The notes below the pieces were generated by a model that saw nothing but the letters and a program-made list of their open reading frames with translations, had not been told where the DNA came from and made no database searches. Shown one piece after another: positions 34,598-47,344 of a DNA stretch of 64,000 nucleotides. Made by a program: the position numbers and the translations under genes. Positions within the stretch are counted from its first letter, which is position 1. Each line of letters starts with the position of its first letter. The stretch spans positions 62,770,006 to 62,834,005 of the forward strand of contig CM061245.1 of the NCBI GenBank assembly GCA_030848705.1, written 5' to 3'. The DNA comes from Heracleum sosnowskyi. Its lineage: Eukaryota > Streptophyta > Magnoliopsida > Apiales > Apiaceae.

Positions 34598-37500
34598 TTA
34601 AATTCTTTGATAGAACAGATTCATCTTCAAGAAGTTGGATAACAAATTTTCTTCTTTTTCTTCAAGAATTTGAATCAGTCTTTCCTTAAGATTTTTGAGT
34701 TCTTCATCTTCCTCATTAATCTGGTAGATAGCTGCTCTGAGATTTTGAATTGAACTTCTTGGTAGACTATGATCTTCAATCAGGAGATAAGCAATTTCCT
34801 TCCCATCAGGATTGAGAGTAAGTTGCTTCATGCCAAAGGACATTTCTTTAACAGCAGTGCCCCTTTGCATTTCCACATCTTGACCTCTTAGATTTAGATA
34901 CATGGGAGTATAATTACCATTGAAATTCTTTCCTTCATGAAATCTTCTCCTTATTGTTGACAGAATCATATCTGACCATTCCTTGCACACTTTGTTCTTC
35001 CATTTAAGTAGATAATGAACATATTTCAGTTCCTTTGTAGTTTTCACCAATAGATCTTGAATGGACAGAATCTTAACACTACCATCTCTCATAAAATACA
35101 GAAGCTTCTCTTTCTTTTCAGTACCATCATGACAATCTATAACTATATCAACATCTAATAAATTGTTCAGGTGTTCAGAAGTTAAAATACCTCCAATTTC
35201 AGTCAAGGCATAAGGATCAACATGAGGTGTATTCAGATATTCAGCATCCCATTGTCCAATACCTCCTCTTGAGTTGTTTGTCATTTGCCTTAGATTAGAG
35301 AACATCTGTAACCAGAGTGCTTTTGATCTATATGAATCAGAGAAATTAGCAACACTGGAAGCATTTGTTATAACACCACCATTCTGAAAATTGATAGGTC
35401 TATTACACCTAAGTGTGCTTATGTGTTTCCACTTCTTATCTTTTTCTTTCTCAAAAGCATAGCTTCTTTCTAGCTGAGATTCATGTCTGCTTGGATTTCT
35501 CCACAACCTTCTGTTTGAGAGTTTAAGCCTTTGTACATAGAGATTGAAATCTCTATTTGTTGTTCTTGTGATTTCTCTTCTTCTGGCTTCTTCTTCTTCA
35601 TCCACTTCAAGATTATGAGACTCAACCACATTAGACAATATTAACAGATCAACCTCTTGTAGAATTTCAGATTCATCAGGATCTTGAACAGTGTCAGGAA
35701 CAATGTCAGGATTAGAATCTTCAATTTGAGTTGTATTACTGAGAGTTGATTGTCTTGATCTTCTCCTTAATTCAGGTTCTTCTTCAATAATTCCATCATC
35801 ACCAAAAGTAGACCTGTCAGGAACTACTAGAATTTGAATAGGTTCATGAATTTCTTCTATTCTTAAACCTCTAGACCTTGTTTGTCTAGGCATTGATTGA
35901 TTTGATGAGCTTCTTCTACCTCTTATAGCACCTCTCCTTCCTCTGCCTCCTCTTCCTCTAGTAGGAGCAGGGTTATTAAAACTCTCCATCATTTCTCTCT
36001 GTTGATTTAAGAATTCTTCTTGTGAGAGATCAAGATATTCTTCACTTGCTGTAGAGAGTGCTTTCCTTGCAAACAATTGTTGAACTCTCGTATCAGTGTG
36101 ATACAGAGTAACAACATTACCATCTCTTGTTTTGAACTTCTGGAATAAGTTAGCAGCATCTTCAGGATTTGCAATTAGAACATCTTCATCACCTTCAGGA
36201 ATTGTAGCAAGATTTTGTCCATGACCAGGCGTAAGGATTTGATCAGTCATCAGGATTTGATCACCTGTCAGGATTTGTTCTTCCGTCAGGATCTGAGATT
36301 TCACCAGTGTCCTTACTGTCTTAACTCCAGAATCAGAAACATGAGTTGACTGCGTTGTTTGACTTTGAGAAGTTTGAATTGTAGACTTCACAACAGCAGC
36401 ATCAGAGGTTTCTCCTTGTAGAACTTTGTCATCACCATCATTTCCAGTATGATCATCGTCATCATTATTTCTCAATACTAGATCAGGTGTACATTTTGTA
36501 GAACTTACCTTCTCCCCCTTTTTGACATCAGTATTTGACAATAAATTCAAAATTAAGGCAAGAGAGGTTTGTATATCACTTACCTTCGTATCAAGAGAAT
36601 CAATTCTGCTGTGACTGGAAGACTGTTCATTAATGATTGACTTAACCTGGGATTCTACGACCCTGAGTTGAAGAGCAGTAGGCACCTTTGTAAAGTTCTA
36701 AGAAATATCAGTCCTCACTCTTTCAGTTGTTTCCTTGACAGAATCAATTTCATTCTTGAGGCTTTTGGATAAAAGAGTAGTGGCCTTCAAATGATTATTC
36801 AAGTCTTCATTCTCAATCAACTTAGCAGCATTAAAAGCATGATCTAAAGCATATGGATAGCTAACAGAGTCATCAGACCTGTACCATTCATTATTCCATT
36901 GATGCAATCTCAGCTGCTCAGCAAGATCAATCTCAGAAGGACCAGAAAAGTCTTGTCGAAGATCCTTTCCTGTAGTAGCCTTGCCAGTCATGAATGTGCT
37001 TGAAGAACCAAAGTTGGTTCCAAGACTAGATTTAATAGATGTGGCAAGCTGATCCTTTTCTTAATTATTATCATCATCACTATCATCAGCATCAGAATCA
37101 TGAGTAACATCAGGATCAGGAATAGCAATACCTTTAAGTTTGTCCTGTGATGATGTGATAGAATCTGTCATTGGTCTTGAGCTCAGTGGTTGTATCAGGA
37201 TTGGCTCAGCATCAGGAGCACCACTAGCGTCAGGAGCAACACCGTTAGGATTTGATTGGCATTCATCAGGATTTGTTACTGATAGTTCTTGTGGAGCCTG
37301 AGGTTCAGAAGCTGCTTTAACACTTTGAGTTAAAGGTTCTTGTGGACTTCCCTCATTGACAGTGTCCTCGACCAAAATTTCATCTGCACCAGAAACCCCT
37401 TGAGCAATGTCAGGAAATTCCTCAGAAACTGTAGGTTTGCCTACATCTTCACATTGAGAAGATGGTTCTTGTGTGGCTGGAATAGAAATGTCTTCATTTT

Positions 37501-39196
37501 CCCTTTGAGAAAATGGTTCTTGTGTGACCATTCCAATTGCTATGCCTTCACCCAAACTTCGATTGAGTGGTTCTTGTGTGGCAGGATCATCAATAATAGC
37601 TGCTGAACCACTTTGAGGTTCATGTTCTTGTGGGCTTGATCCTTTCAGCTTCTTCTGTCTAGTAAAAACAAACTCATCTGCCTTCCTTTTCTTATCCAAA
37701 GGATGAGTAAATCCAAGTTTGGAAGCAGTCTCAGGAACCTTCTCCCATGATATGTCTAGAATTCTTGAAGTTGGAGAGGCTTTTGCTGGAGAGTCTGAGA
37801 TATCTATCATTGAACTTGGTGCAGCATCAGGAATACTAACATCAGGAGTTGCTTGAGCATTAGGATTTGACTGCTCATCAAGATTTGAGATATACTGACC
37901 ATCAGTATCCTGTTTCTTTTCCAAAGGAATATGATACCTGCTCTTTGATAATTTCCTTTTCTTATGTGGCTTAGAAGATGGTGCCACAACTTCAGTAGCA
38001 GTATCAGCAACTTCCTTGTTCATCTTTATCTTAGAGGATATTGGCATATCATCCTCAGAATCAGTCTCATCCCTTAGTACTAACTTCCTTTTCACAGAAA
38101 CAGCCTCAACACCCTTGGCAACCTTCTTTACCAGGACCCCTTGTACACCCCCTTGTATCTTCTTTTTAGTAAGTGGTGTAGAAGAAAAATCCTTTGATCC
38201 TGATTGTCTTCCAAACACATCAGATCTAGCTGATTTCTTAGGTTTTACAACTAAAGTCTTTTGAGAGACAATAGAGGTGGCTGTTGACTGTTTTGACTGT
38301 TTGGGTTGGATGCTTGGGTTAGGAACAAGGTGTGATTGGCCTTGCCCCACAGAATCAGAAACTGATCCATATTGAGTAGGCATTTTCTCTTTCAAGAAAA
38401 GCCTGACCTCGTCAGGAATAAAGGCATTGCCTGAAAAACCATTTGCCTTATCACTATTGACTAAGGACTTAATATTATTCTCTGTAATTCTACAGATGGG
38501 TAGAATCACATCCTCTTCAAAAACAACATCAGGACAAAATTGATTAAAGATTAGCTGAAAAAATCTAAAGAAACAAACATAACCTAACTTATCTGACTTC
38601 CTATCACTTAAAGCTTTTAAAATTAAACTACCATAATCAAACACTTGAGAATAGATAAGAGAGTACCCAATCTTTAGTGATCCTGATGGTAGAGCATCAA
38701 AATTTGATGTCTTATTCAGGAAGCAGCGATTGATAGTATCAAAGAAAAAGTTTCATTCCTTCTTAAGCTTCGTCCTGAAGAGGTTGCCATACCTCTTTAC
38801 TTCTCCATTGTAGCCCAATTTTGTAACAAACTCAAAGAGAGTCGAGTCTGAAACATTGGCAGGAACAACATCACCAACAACAGGCAAATGTAATGCTTCC
38901 TCCACAATTGCAGGAGTCACATAGTGAGTAACCCCATCATATTCAAACCTCATCAGGATTGAGCCAGAATGCCCTCTATCAAAAGTAAGTGTGTTCCACA
39001 CCTGCATAACAGACTTAAAAGAAACACTTGCAGGTTCTGTTAAAGCAAACACCAATGGACTTGAAGCTAGAAAATCATGTACTATGTGAAACTCAGAAGG
39101 CAAATCCCGATGATCTAAAATGGCTACAAAATTATTAGTGGCAAAATTAACTCCAATATTTACAGTCTGTTTGTTCATGAATGATGAAGACGCCAT
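34598..39196 (-). pseudogene. Z1 additional ORF (aORF), ~1,533 codons, three stops
   Basis: One frame from ATG 39194-39196 to 34598, broken only by TGA 38753-38755, TAA 37061-37063 and TAG 36698-36700. The N-terminal ~230 residues form a folded-looking domain (FHIVHDFLASSPLVFALTEP, VWNTLTFDR, VEEALHLP, NFFFDTI, GSLILKAL) that aligns with the Z2 aORF. The first stop falls where Z2 has a conserved Trp (KEW-FFFD). The middle is low-complexity (Ser/Pro/Gln/Asp) with basic blocks such as KPHKKRKLSKSR. A basic RGRGGRGRRGAIRGRR patch (about 35,935) follows, then a second folded-looking region (QWDAEYLNTPHVDPYALTEI) and a C-terminal coiled coil (EEDEELKNLKERLIQ). I see no signal peptide or transmembrane segment, so it is not env-like. 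It resembles 'putative plant transposon protein' sequences. Function unknown; the basic parts suggest nucleic-acid binding. Confidence 0.8.
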
Positions 39197-39691
39197 TAAA
39201 ACGGTAAGAAAACTTGAGAATTGAGATTTAGAAAATAGGGTTCTTGAGCTCAGAGAAAGAAAGAAGATGATGAAAAACTGATGATGAGAGAGTAATCAAG
39301 AATTTAGAAAATCAAATGTATTTTGTTAAAACAAAATATTACTCTCAATGACAGGTGGCAAAATATGATTTGTGCAAAAATGATTAGTGGACAAATTACG
39401 TGCGTAATTAAACATAACTGCACCGCTTTTTAAGTGTATCTATATGTATATATCTATCAGTGTGACACACACGCGCATACAGTTGTCCAATTAAAACTCA
39501 AACGTTTCTCATCAGTAATTGACGAAAAATCAGGCACAAATTAAGCAATGAAATACTGACCTGTACATCAGGATTGACCAGTTGACTTCCTGTCAGGATT
39601 GTGTCCTATCAGGATTTGATCAAAATTACATACCTTGCAGAATGACCATCGGGATTTGATAGTCATCAGGATTTCCTCTCTGTTGCTTTCT
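39197..39691 (-). promoter_or_regulatory. Z1 spacer between pol and aORF, motif-rich
   Basis: 495 bp without coding. It holds exact ATCAGGAT at 39567, 39608 and 39665, plus GTCAGGAT at 39592 and ATCGGGAT near 39648. It should carry whatever drives aORF expression (a promoter, splice acceptor or re-initiation site), but I could not pick one out. Confidence 0.55.
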
Positions 39692-42600
39692 TCAGAAATT
39701 CTCAAAGTTCATCATTCCAAATTCATTCACCAACTTGTTGAAAGTAGCTTCAGGCAGTGGCTTGGTGAATATATCAGCTAGCTGTTGATCAGTAGGAACA
39801 AAGTGAAGTTCAATTGTTCCTTCCAGAACTTGTTCTCTTATGAAGTGATATCTAATACTGATGTGTTTAGTAAGAGAATGTTGAACTGGATTTCCTGTCA
39901 TTGCAATAGCACTTTGGTTATCACAATAAATAGGGATTTTTGAATATGACATGCCATAATCTAACAACTGATTTCTCATCCACATTATCTGAGCACAGCA
40001 ACTTCCTGCAGCAATGTACTCAGCTTCTACAGTTGAAGTAGAAATAGACTTTTGCTTTTTACTAAACCATGAAACTAGTCTACCACCCAAAAACTGACAA
40101 CTTCCTGAATTACTTTTCCTGTCTATCTTGCATCCTGCAAAATTAGCATCTGAATAACCACATAACCCAAAATCTGATTCCCTTGCATACCAAAGGCCAA
40201 GAGAAGGAGTGCCTTTGAGATATCTAAAGATTCTTTTTACTGCAATCAGATGGGGTTCCCTAGGTTTTGCTTGAAATCTTGCACACAGACAGGTTGCAAA
40301 CATGATATCTGGTCTACTTGCAGTGAGATACAATAAAGAGCCAATCACCCCTCTGTAGTGAGTTACATCTACCTCAGCACCTTGATCAGGATCAAGTTTG
40401 GTAGCTGTAGCAATAGGAGTACTTGCAATAGCACAATCTTGCATATTAAATCTCTTCAATAAATTCCTGGTATACTTTGACTGATTGATAAAAATACCAT
40501 CATCAGTCTGTTTGACTTGAAGACCAAGAAAGTAACTCATTTCTCCCATCATGCTCATTTGGTATCTTGACTGTATAAGCTTAGAAAACTTTTCACACAA
40601 CTTGTTGTTTGTTGACCCAGAAATGATATCATCCACATAAATCTGAACTAAAAGAAAATCCTTACCATGATTCAAATAGAATAAAGTTTTATCAATAGTA
40701 CCTCTTTTGAATCCACTTTCCAGTAAGAATTGAGCTAGGGTTTCATACCATGCTCTTGGAGCTTGCTTTAGTCCATAAAGTGCCTTATCCAATCTATAGA
40801 CATGATTTGGATACTTTGGATTAATGAAACCAGGAGGTTGTTCAACATAAAATTCTTCCTCCAGTTCACCATTTAAGAAAGCACTTTTAACATCCATCTT
40901 TAAAACTTTAAATTTCTTGTGAGCTGCATAAGCCAAAAAGATCCTGATAGCTTCTAGTCTTGCAACAGGAGCAAAAGTTTCATCATAATCAATTCCTTCT
41001 TGTTGAGAATACCCCTTTGCAACTAACCTTGCTTTGTTTCTTATTATCACTCCATCAGAATCAGTCTTGTTTTTGAAAATCCATTTTGTACCAACAATTG
41101 ACCTATTCTTTGGTCTTGGCACCATTTTCCAGACTTCATTCATTTCAAATTCATTTAATTCTTCTTGCATTGCAGTAACCCAATCAGCATCCTTAAGTGC
41201 ATCTTCAACTTTCTTAGGCTCCTCCTTTGATAGAAAGTTGTGATATAAACATTCATTCTGAGTTGCACTTCTTGTTTTAACACCTGCATCAGGATCTCCA
41301 ATTATCAAATCAGGAGTATGATCTCTTGTCCATTTTCTTGCTGGTGGTAAATTATTCCTTGAAGTAGATGCTCCCCCTAGATTGGTGTTGTCTTGATTAG
41401 AAGAATTTGCTTCTGTGGAAGCTCCCCCTGAATTGTGGTTGTCACCTCCTGATGGGATTATCAGGATTGTCACTTGAATCAGTATCTGAATAATTCTCTC
41501 CTGATGACTGAGTAGTCTCAGAATTTGAAGCAGTTTGTTGTTGCTCTCCCTCAACATTTGCACTACTTGATGTATCACCATTATTTGCATCATCAGTATT
41601 AGCACCATCAGTATTTGGTGCTTCATCAGGATTTGGTGTCTCATCAGGATTTGATGGATCATCAGGATTTGATGACTCATCAGTATCAGATGGAGTATCA
41701 GTATCTGATTCCATTTCTTCAGGTTCCTTATTAGCTTCATTTTCAAAAATCAATCTACCATGAGAGTCTTCATTGATTCCAGTTAACTTCTTATCATCAA
41801 AAGATACATGTATTGACTCCATGACAGTTCTTGTTCTCAAATTAAAAACTCTAAAGGCTCTTGAGCAGAATAGCCTATGAAAATTCCCTCATCAACCTTT
41901 GTCTCAAATTTCCCTAGCTGTTCAGGATGAGTTCTGAGAACAAAACACTTACAGCCAAACACATGCAGATGCTTCAAACTAGGTTTCTTCTCCTTGAGCA
42001 TTTGATAGGGAGTTACACCATGCCTGTTTATTAAAGTGAGATTTTGTGTATAGCATGCTATGTTGACTGCTTCTGCCCAGAAATATGTAGGCAATTTAGC
42101 TTCTTCCAACATAGTTTTGCCAACTTCAATAAGAGTTCTATTTTTCCTTTCTACTACTCCATTTTGCTGGGGTGTGCCAGGAGCAAAGAATTGTTGAATA
42201 ATTCCTTTGTATTTGCAGAACTCTTCCATCTTTGAATTCTTGAATTCAGTACCATTATCACTTCTCAGAATCTTGACTTTGAACTTTGTGCCTGTCTCAA
42301 TCATTCTCACATGATCCAAAAGTATTTCTGGAGTCTCATCTTTTCTATGCAGAAAATACACCCATGTGAATCTAGAGTATTCATCAACAATTACAAGAGT
42401 GTATCTTTTCTTACTGATGGACATTATGTTGACTGGTCCAAATAGATCAAGCTGTAGCATGTGATATGGTTCTTCAATAGAGGATTCAGATTTACTCTTA
42501 AATGATGTCCTTCTCTGTTTAGCTTTTTGACATGCATCACAGAGTCCATCAAGAGTATACAAAGCTTTAGGCAATCCTCTAACCAAATCTTTCTTAACCA

Positions 42601-43066
42601 ACTCATTGATATTGCTGAAGTTGAGATGAAAAAGCTTCTTATGCCAATTCCAACTTTCATCTACTGATGCTTTACTGATGAGACAAGTACGAGAGCCATC
42701 AGTATTTGATTGAATGTTGGCTTCATATATGTTACCATGCCTGTAGCCAGTCAATACTGTCTCTCCTGATTCTTTGCTGACTACCTTACAATGAGTGGAA
42801 TAGAAGTGGACATGATAACCTCTGTCAGTGATTTGACTAATACTCAACAAGTTGTGTTTTAGTCCCTTCACTAGAGCTACTTTCTCAATGATGACATTTC
42901 CAATGATTATATTGTCATATCCCAAAGTTTGTCCCATGTTGCCGTCTCCATAAGACACAGTTGGACCAGCTTTTTCCTCATATTCTGATAACAGGGCTTT
43001 GTTTCCAGTCATGTGCACAGAACATCCACTATCCATGACTAACACATTTTTCCTTTTACCCTGCAA
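39692..43066 (-). pseudogene. Z1 pol: protease-integrase-RT-RNase H (two frameshifts)
   Basis: Order: protease (LVMDSGCSVHMTGN) near 43040; GAG-pre-integrase (WHKKLFHLNFSNINE); integrase core D-D-E (LDLFGPVNIM, SDNGTEFKN, QNGVVERKNR); an Asn/Pro/Asp-rich linker; RT (VAKGYSQQEGIDYDETFAPV, LYGLKQAPRAWY, YVDD); RNase H (CDNQSAIAMTGNP, ADIFTKPLPEATF) ending at 39692. The frame changes near 41837-41860 and returns near 41450, so the linker (41840-41442, NPD repeats) is read in another frame. Catalytic residues I can see are intact. Copia order (IN before RT) confirms Ty1/copia. Confidence 0.93.
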
Positions 43067-43090
43067 TCAGAATTATAATTTACTAGTTAG
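43061..43090 (-). promoter_or_regulatory. Gag-stop / branch-site / 3' splice-site-like junction, Z1
   Basis: Gag ends W-V-P-K-Y-S-N, TAG. CTAAC (43086-43090) overlaps the Asn codon just before the stop and is a perfect branch-site consensus. TTCTGATTGCAG|GG follows, AG ending 26 nt after the putative branch A. Pol then starts in another frame, with a TGA directly upstream in the pol frame. Confidence 0.5.
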
Positions 43091-45356
43091 AATATTTAGG
43101 AACCCACACTTGTTGGGTTCCTTTTCCATGAATTTTATTAATTTTAGCAGCAGAAGACTTTCTGATTTTAGCAGTCCTGACAGGATTAACTCCATCAGGA
43201 TTTGCTTTGTTAGTATCAGTATTAACAAAAGCATGCTTCACTTTGACATTCTTAGGTAAAGAACCATAAAAGTTATAGTACAAACTATGATATTCTTCAC
43301 AAGTATAAATAGAATGCCATTTACTACCACAATGCAAACAGGATTTCTGTGGTTTATAAAATACTGATCTACTCCTAACATCAGACTTAGGAATTTCAGT
43401 AACATTCTTTTTGCTCTTCCTGCAATCAATAGCAAGATGATTAGAGTTTCCACGGTTAAAGCAGGATTTTCTAGGTGCATTTGGGATAAACCTATAGTTA
43501 TTCTCTTTACTAATCCCAACTTTACCATTCCTGTTTCTCTTGACATTTGGTAGATTTTGTTTACCAATTGCATCACTAACTTTTTCCCTAAGCTGTTTCT
43601 GAGACAATAAACCTATATTTTTCTTTTCAGTTTTCTTGACAGGTTTAGACTTCACATTAAAGACTGAATTTTCAGAAGTAGATCCCTTTTCAAAAGTAGA
43701 ATTGGGATCACTACCAAGTACAAATTTAACAGGCTTAATCTTTGATTTGGTCTTGTCTATAACATGTCTATAGGTCATTGGACTTACTGTCTCATCAATT
43801 ACAACTTTCTCCTTCAATTTCTTATCCTCATCTGACTTATAACCTAGACACTCTTTCCAATTCTTAGAAGTATTTATTTCATGAAATTTCCTTCCAGAAT
43901 CTGTCCAGGTTCTGATTTTCTCTTTAGCTTCCTCAAGTTCTTTTTCAAGAGCAGTACATTTAAATTTCATCTCTAAATAAATGTGTTTAGCATTGTCACA
44001 TTCTATCTGTACTTTTTGCATATGAGAAAATTCAGCTTCTTAATGCTCATTCCTTTTTCTAAGTACAGACATCTCAGATAAGATCCTAGTATTCTCAGTA
44101 GTTTGACTTCTAAAGCTAATATGCAATGATTTTAGAAAATGTCTTAACTCAGAAGCATTATCAGTATCAAAATCAAAGACAGTATTTAATACCTTATCAT
44201 CAGGAATAGCAGTTTCATCAGTATTGGCCAGTAGGGCATAGTTAACCACCTCAGTATCAGATTCTGAGGAAGAGTCCATCCAATCCTTGCTTGAAGTAAT
44301 GAGTTCTTTAGCCTTCTTGCACTCAGTTGCAAAGTGCCCCATTCCATTACACTTGTAGCATCTAACCTTTGACTTGTCAAATTTACCACTTCTGCTGTCC
44401 TTTTTGTTGTACTTGTCTTTGTCAACATTGAAGGTCTTTTTCTGGAAGTTGCCTTGTCTTCTAGCCTTCCTGAACTTCATCTTCTTGAAGCCTCTGACTA
44501 TCATAGCAACCATCTCTTCCATGTCTGAGTCAGAAGAACCATCATCTGTATTGGCATCAGGATTGCCATCAGATGATGATGAGTCATCAGGATCTGACTC
44601 AACTACTCTTGATTTCTTCCTATAGACCTCCACGGCTTTTCCTTTTGATTTAGCCTCAACTTTAAAAGCAATAGATTTTGCCTTGCTGCTTTTCTTATTC
44701 TTCCTTTGTTGAACCTCAAGATCATAGGTTCTCAGCATCCCATAAACTTCATCAAGAGACACAGTGTTTAGATCATACTGATGTCTAATGATTGATGTTT
44801 ATGTATCCCATTCTTCAGGTAAAGCTCTCAGAAACTTGGTATTCGAATCTTTTGAAACATACTCTTTGCCAACTAATGATAGATTATTCAAGCGCGTCAG
44901 GAATCTATCATATTAATCAGTAAGGCTCTCATCTGGTCTTGCATCAAATTGTTCATACTCTTGAATAAGTAGAGCCCTTCTGTTTTTCTTGACAGAGGCA
45001 GATCCTTGGCATTGAGTTTCCAAAGTGTCCCAAATTTCTTTTGCAGACTTGCATGCAATCACCCTGTTTGACATGACAGCATCAAGACTGTTGTGAAGGA
45101 TATTTTTTATCTTAGCATCTCTAAGAACGTCAGCTTTCTCTTCTAGAGTCCAATCTGTTTTCACCTTGACCGCATAGTGTTCAGGTACAGTATCTGTTTG
45201 TGGAATAAGTCTCGTAGGAATATACGGTCCATCACGAATCATGTCCAAATAGTCAGGATCCATAGCCTCCAGGTACATTAGCATCTTTACCTTCCATGTT
45301 GGATATTCAGACTTCTTCAAGATGGGAATTTTCATGCTTTCATACTTTGTCGACAT
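43083..45356 (-). pseudogene. Z1 gag (three stops)
   Basis: Start ATG 45354-45356 (MSTKYESMKIPILKKSEYPTW); the frame is open further upstream across the primer site, but that is chance. Domains: DUF4219/UBN2-type capsid region (KEIWDTLETQCQG, SLDEVYGMLRTYDLE), CCHC knuckle CYKCNGMGHFATEC (about 44345), coiled coil near 44000 (CTALEKELEEAKEKI), a second knuckle with Arg for Cys (CFNRGNSNHLAIDC), and a further C-H-C motif (CLHCGSKWHSIYTC). It ends WVPKYSN. In-frame TAA at 44913-44915, 44799-44801 and 44040-44042 leave one frame throughout. Inactive copy. Confidence 0.9.
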
Positions 45357-45390
45357 CTTAGATCGTATCTGATTCAAATTTAAATCAGTT

Positions 45391-45404
45391 TGCTCTAATA
45401 CCAA
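45391..45404 (-). other. Z1 primer-binding site
   Basis: TTGGTATTAGAGCA in the element's sense, one base from the LTR end. tRNA-iMet complement with one substitution (T for C). Confidence 0.88.
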
Positions 45405-45629
45405 TTGTTGCCCAGTAAATAACAATTGTAGAAGGGGGGTTGAATACAATTGTATAAGATTCTCGACTTAATAAATTATGTATCACAAATATGAAAGAAT
45501 AATAACAACTTTATTAAATCTGATATAAAATTGTTACAAACTCTCTCAAGAAATTCTGATGTTCTTGAGAGCTTCTAGGTTACAAAAATACTCGTGTATG
45601 TGATCGATATAAATCGAAACCTAAACTGT

Positions 45630-45640
45630 GTTTATATACT
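45630..45640 (-). promoter_or_regulatory. Z1 LTR TATA box
   Basis: GTATATAAACA in the element's sense, about 330 bp from the LTR start. It is the best TATA match in the LTR and is conserved in the 3' LTR. Confidence 0.6.
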
Positions 45641-45790
45641 ACACAACTTCTCTATCAATTACATGATAAGTCCTAATCAATTACAAAGATTGAAACCTAT
45701 CCTAAATTGATAGCTTCATTACTATAAATAAGGAACCGACAAAATAAACTTCCTTATTTAACTAGACTCCAAATATAACTCGAAGTAGGA

Positions 45791-45961
45791 ATCCTGATCA
45801 GCTTCCAGTCCTGATGATCAATCCTGATCCCAGTCCTGATATAAATCTTGATGATAATCCTGATACTGACGCTTGAGCAAATACTGATGAACATGCAATA
45901 CTTATGACATCAGCAATCCTGATCAGTTGAGTCTAGATCCTGACGATCATTGAATCCTGAT
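45791..45961 (-). promoter_or_regulatory. ATCCTGAT motif cluster in Z1 U3
   Basis: Five exact ATCCTGAT (45791, 45821, 45857, 45916, 45954) and variants GTCCTGAT (two) and ATCCTGAC within 171 bp, at the extreme 5' end of U3. The same octamer is scattered through the internal region. Confidence 0.8.
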
Positions 45962-45967
45962 CTAACA

Positions 45968-45972
45968 TTATC
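45968..45972. repeat. Target-site duplication ttatc (right, Z1)
   Basis: Exact copy of 33922-33926. Confidence 0.93.
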
Positions 45973-47118
45973 TGTGATAATTGGTTGGACAATATTACAA
46001 GGCCAATAATCAGCTTCATTGCATACATGGGCTGATCTAATGGATTGGGCTTATTATTATATATTAATTTGATAGATTTTTGGCTTACAAGTTTTTACCT
46101 TTCACTTGAAAAGGTTTTTCTTGTTTTAAACAAATAGGATTTTTTTCCCTTGTTGGATATGGTTTTTATGTAATTACCTATTTCAGATTGGGTTTTTGAT
46201 AGGTTTTCAAGTTGGACTCAAGTATTAGCTAACTTGGCTGATTTTGAATCTAATTAGTATTCTTTATGGCTTCGGGTTATTTGCCTAGCCTTTATAAACC
46301 AACAACTCCTTTTTTCTTCGAAAATTTTAAGTGCCATGTAAAGAGTGAAGCATAAAAAGAAAGGACTGTGACTAACATAATACGTTCTCAAGTAATCAGA
46401 AGTAATAATACATACTTCACTTCCGTTAAATCTAAAGTCCAGGTTGTTACACGCATCAATAGAAGATAATTCCATTCACAACCCTGTTTTAAATTTATTC
46501 CAATAAAAGAAGGAGCTATATTTCCATTCATAGAAGTCAATTATGATCTCAACAAAATTTAAAGGCCCAATAGTATATATGAGAATTTCTCATTTCAAAT
46601 GATGGAAAAGTTTCGAATGCATGTTTGATTGTTCAAATGAATAAGAATTTGGATTAGCTTCAAAAAATTTAATGTCAAATATAGATTGAGTTGAGTCGAG
46701 TCTGTGCTTATCAACTGCGAGTTTTTTTTATAGAATCGAGGCTAAAAATTATTGAACCTAAAAATTATGTACGAAGAGTTTATCGAGTTTTTAACGAGTT
46801 TTATAGTTAATTATTGGATTTTCGAGTTTATTGAACATTAAATTGATTTCAGAAAAACTATCCAATTATTTTTATATTCATTTGAACTTAAAACTATAAA
46901 CTCATTGCACCCAATTACCAATGAGAGACGACTACACGCGCTTGCCGATTCTCTCTCTCTTCCCCTCACGTTTTCCAAACCAATCGTTACTTCTTCCCCG
47001 ATCTTTTCCTTTGATCTTCCTTTTATCTTCCCCCCACCGGATGGATTTTTTCTCTTTTTTTTTTCACGCAACCTCCTTTCCCCTTCCCCTTTTTTCTTTC
47101 TCTCTCTCCCCTTTTAGA
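45973..47118. other. Spacer with a CT-rich, 5'-UTR-like end
   Basis: AT-rich non-coding DNA up to about 46900. From about 46935 to 47118 the plus strand is strongly pyrimidine-rich (CTCTCTCTCTTCCCC, T10, TTTCTTTCTCTCTCTCCCC), resembling plant 5' UTR/promoter tracts, then it meets copia gag at 47119. No ORF with a recognisable product. Confidence 0.45.
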
Positions 47119-47285
47119 TATGAACCGCTTTGTAATTTCTTCATCGGTACATGAGGGCCATGTTCTATGCACTCTACATAAGTTTCATCCATTGACATAA
47201 GATGTAGGCGCATTTTTCCTTTCCAGTGAAAGTAATTTTCTCTATCAAGAACTGATATCTTAACTCCATGATCCTTCTGACTCAT
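47119..47285 (-). pseudogene. Copia gag N-terminus, truncated
   Basis: Encodes the first ~50 residues of a SIRE-type Gag (VKISVLDRENYFHWKGKMRLH, GPHVPM) and then breaks off into CT-rich DNA. It is preceded by a proper primer site and LTR (47346), so it is the 5' start of an internal region adjoining the LTR that also ends Z2. Confidence 0.85.
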
Positions 47286-47330
47286 GATTCAGTTGTCTTT
47301 GATCTTTAAACTTCGTGTATGTTAGAAGCT

Positions 47331-47344
47331 TGCTCTGATACCAA
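47331..47344 (-). other. Primer-binding site at the shared LTR
   Basis: TTGGTATCAGAGCA in the element's sense, exact tRNA-iMet complement, one base from the LTR. Confidence 0.92.

Larger units (their letters stand above)
33927..45967 (-). mobile_element. Complete SIRE-type copia element Z1 with long additional ORF
   Basis: 12,041 bp with 562-bp LTRs, a 5-bp TSD, iMet-type primer site, gag, pol and an additional ORF of about 1,533 codons between RNase H and the 3' LTR. Size and layout fit the SIRE/Maximus lineage. I count about 11 differences between LTRs (roughly 2%), so it is clearly older than the Tekay insertion. All three ORFs carry stops or frameshifts, so this copy is not autonomous. 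Confidence 0.93.
45406..45967 (-). repeat. Z1 5' LTR
   Basis: 562 bp, same length as the 3' LTR, about 11 differences by eye. Terminal TGTTG...TAACA on the plus strand. Confidence 0.95.

Noticed and set aside
34598..39196. Env-like glycoprotein gene
   Set aside because: No signal peptide, membrane helix or cleavage pattern; long low-complexity and basic regions instead.
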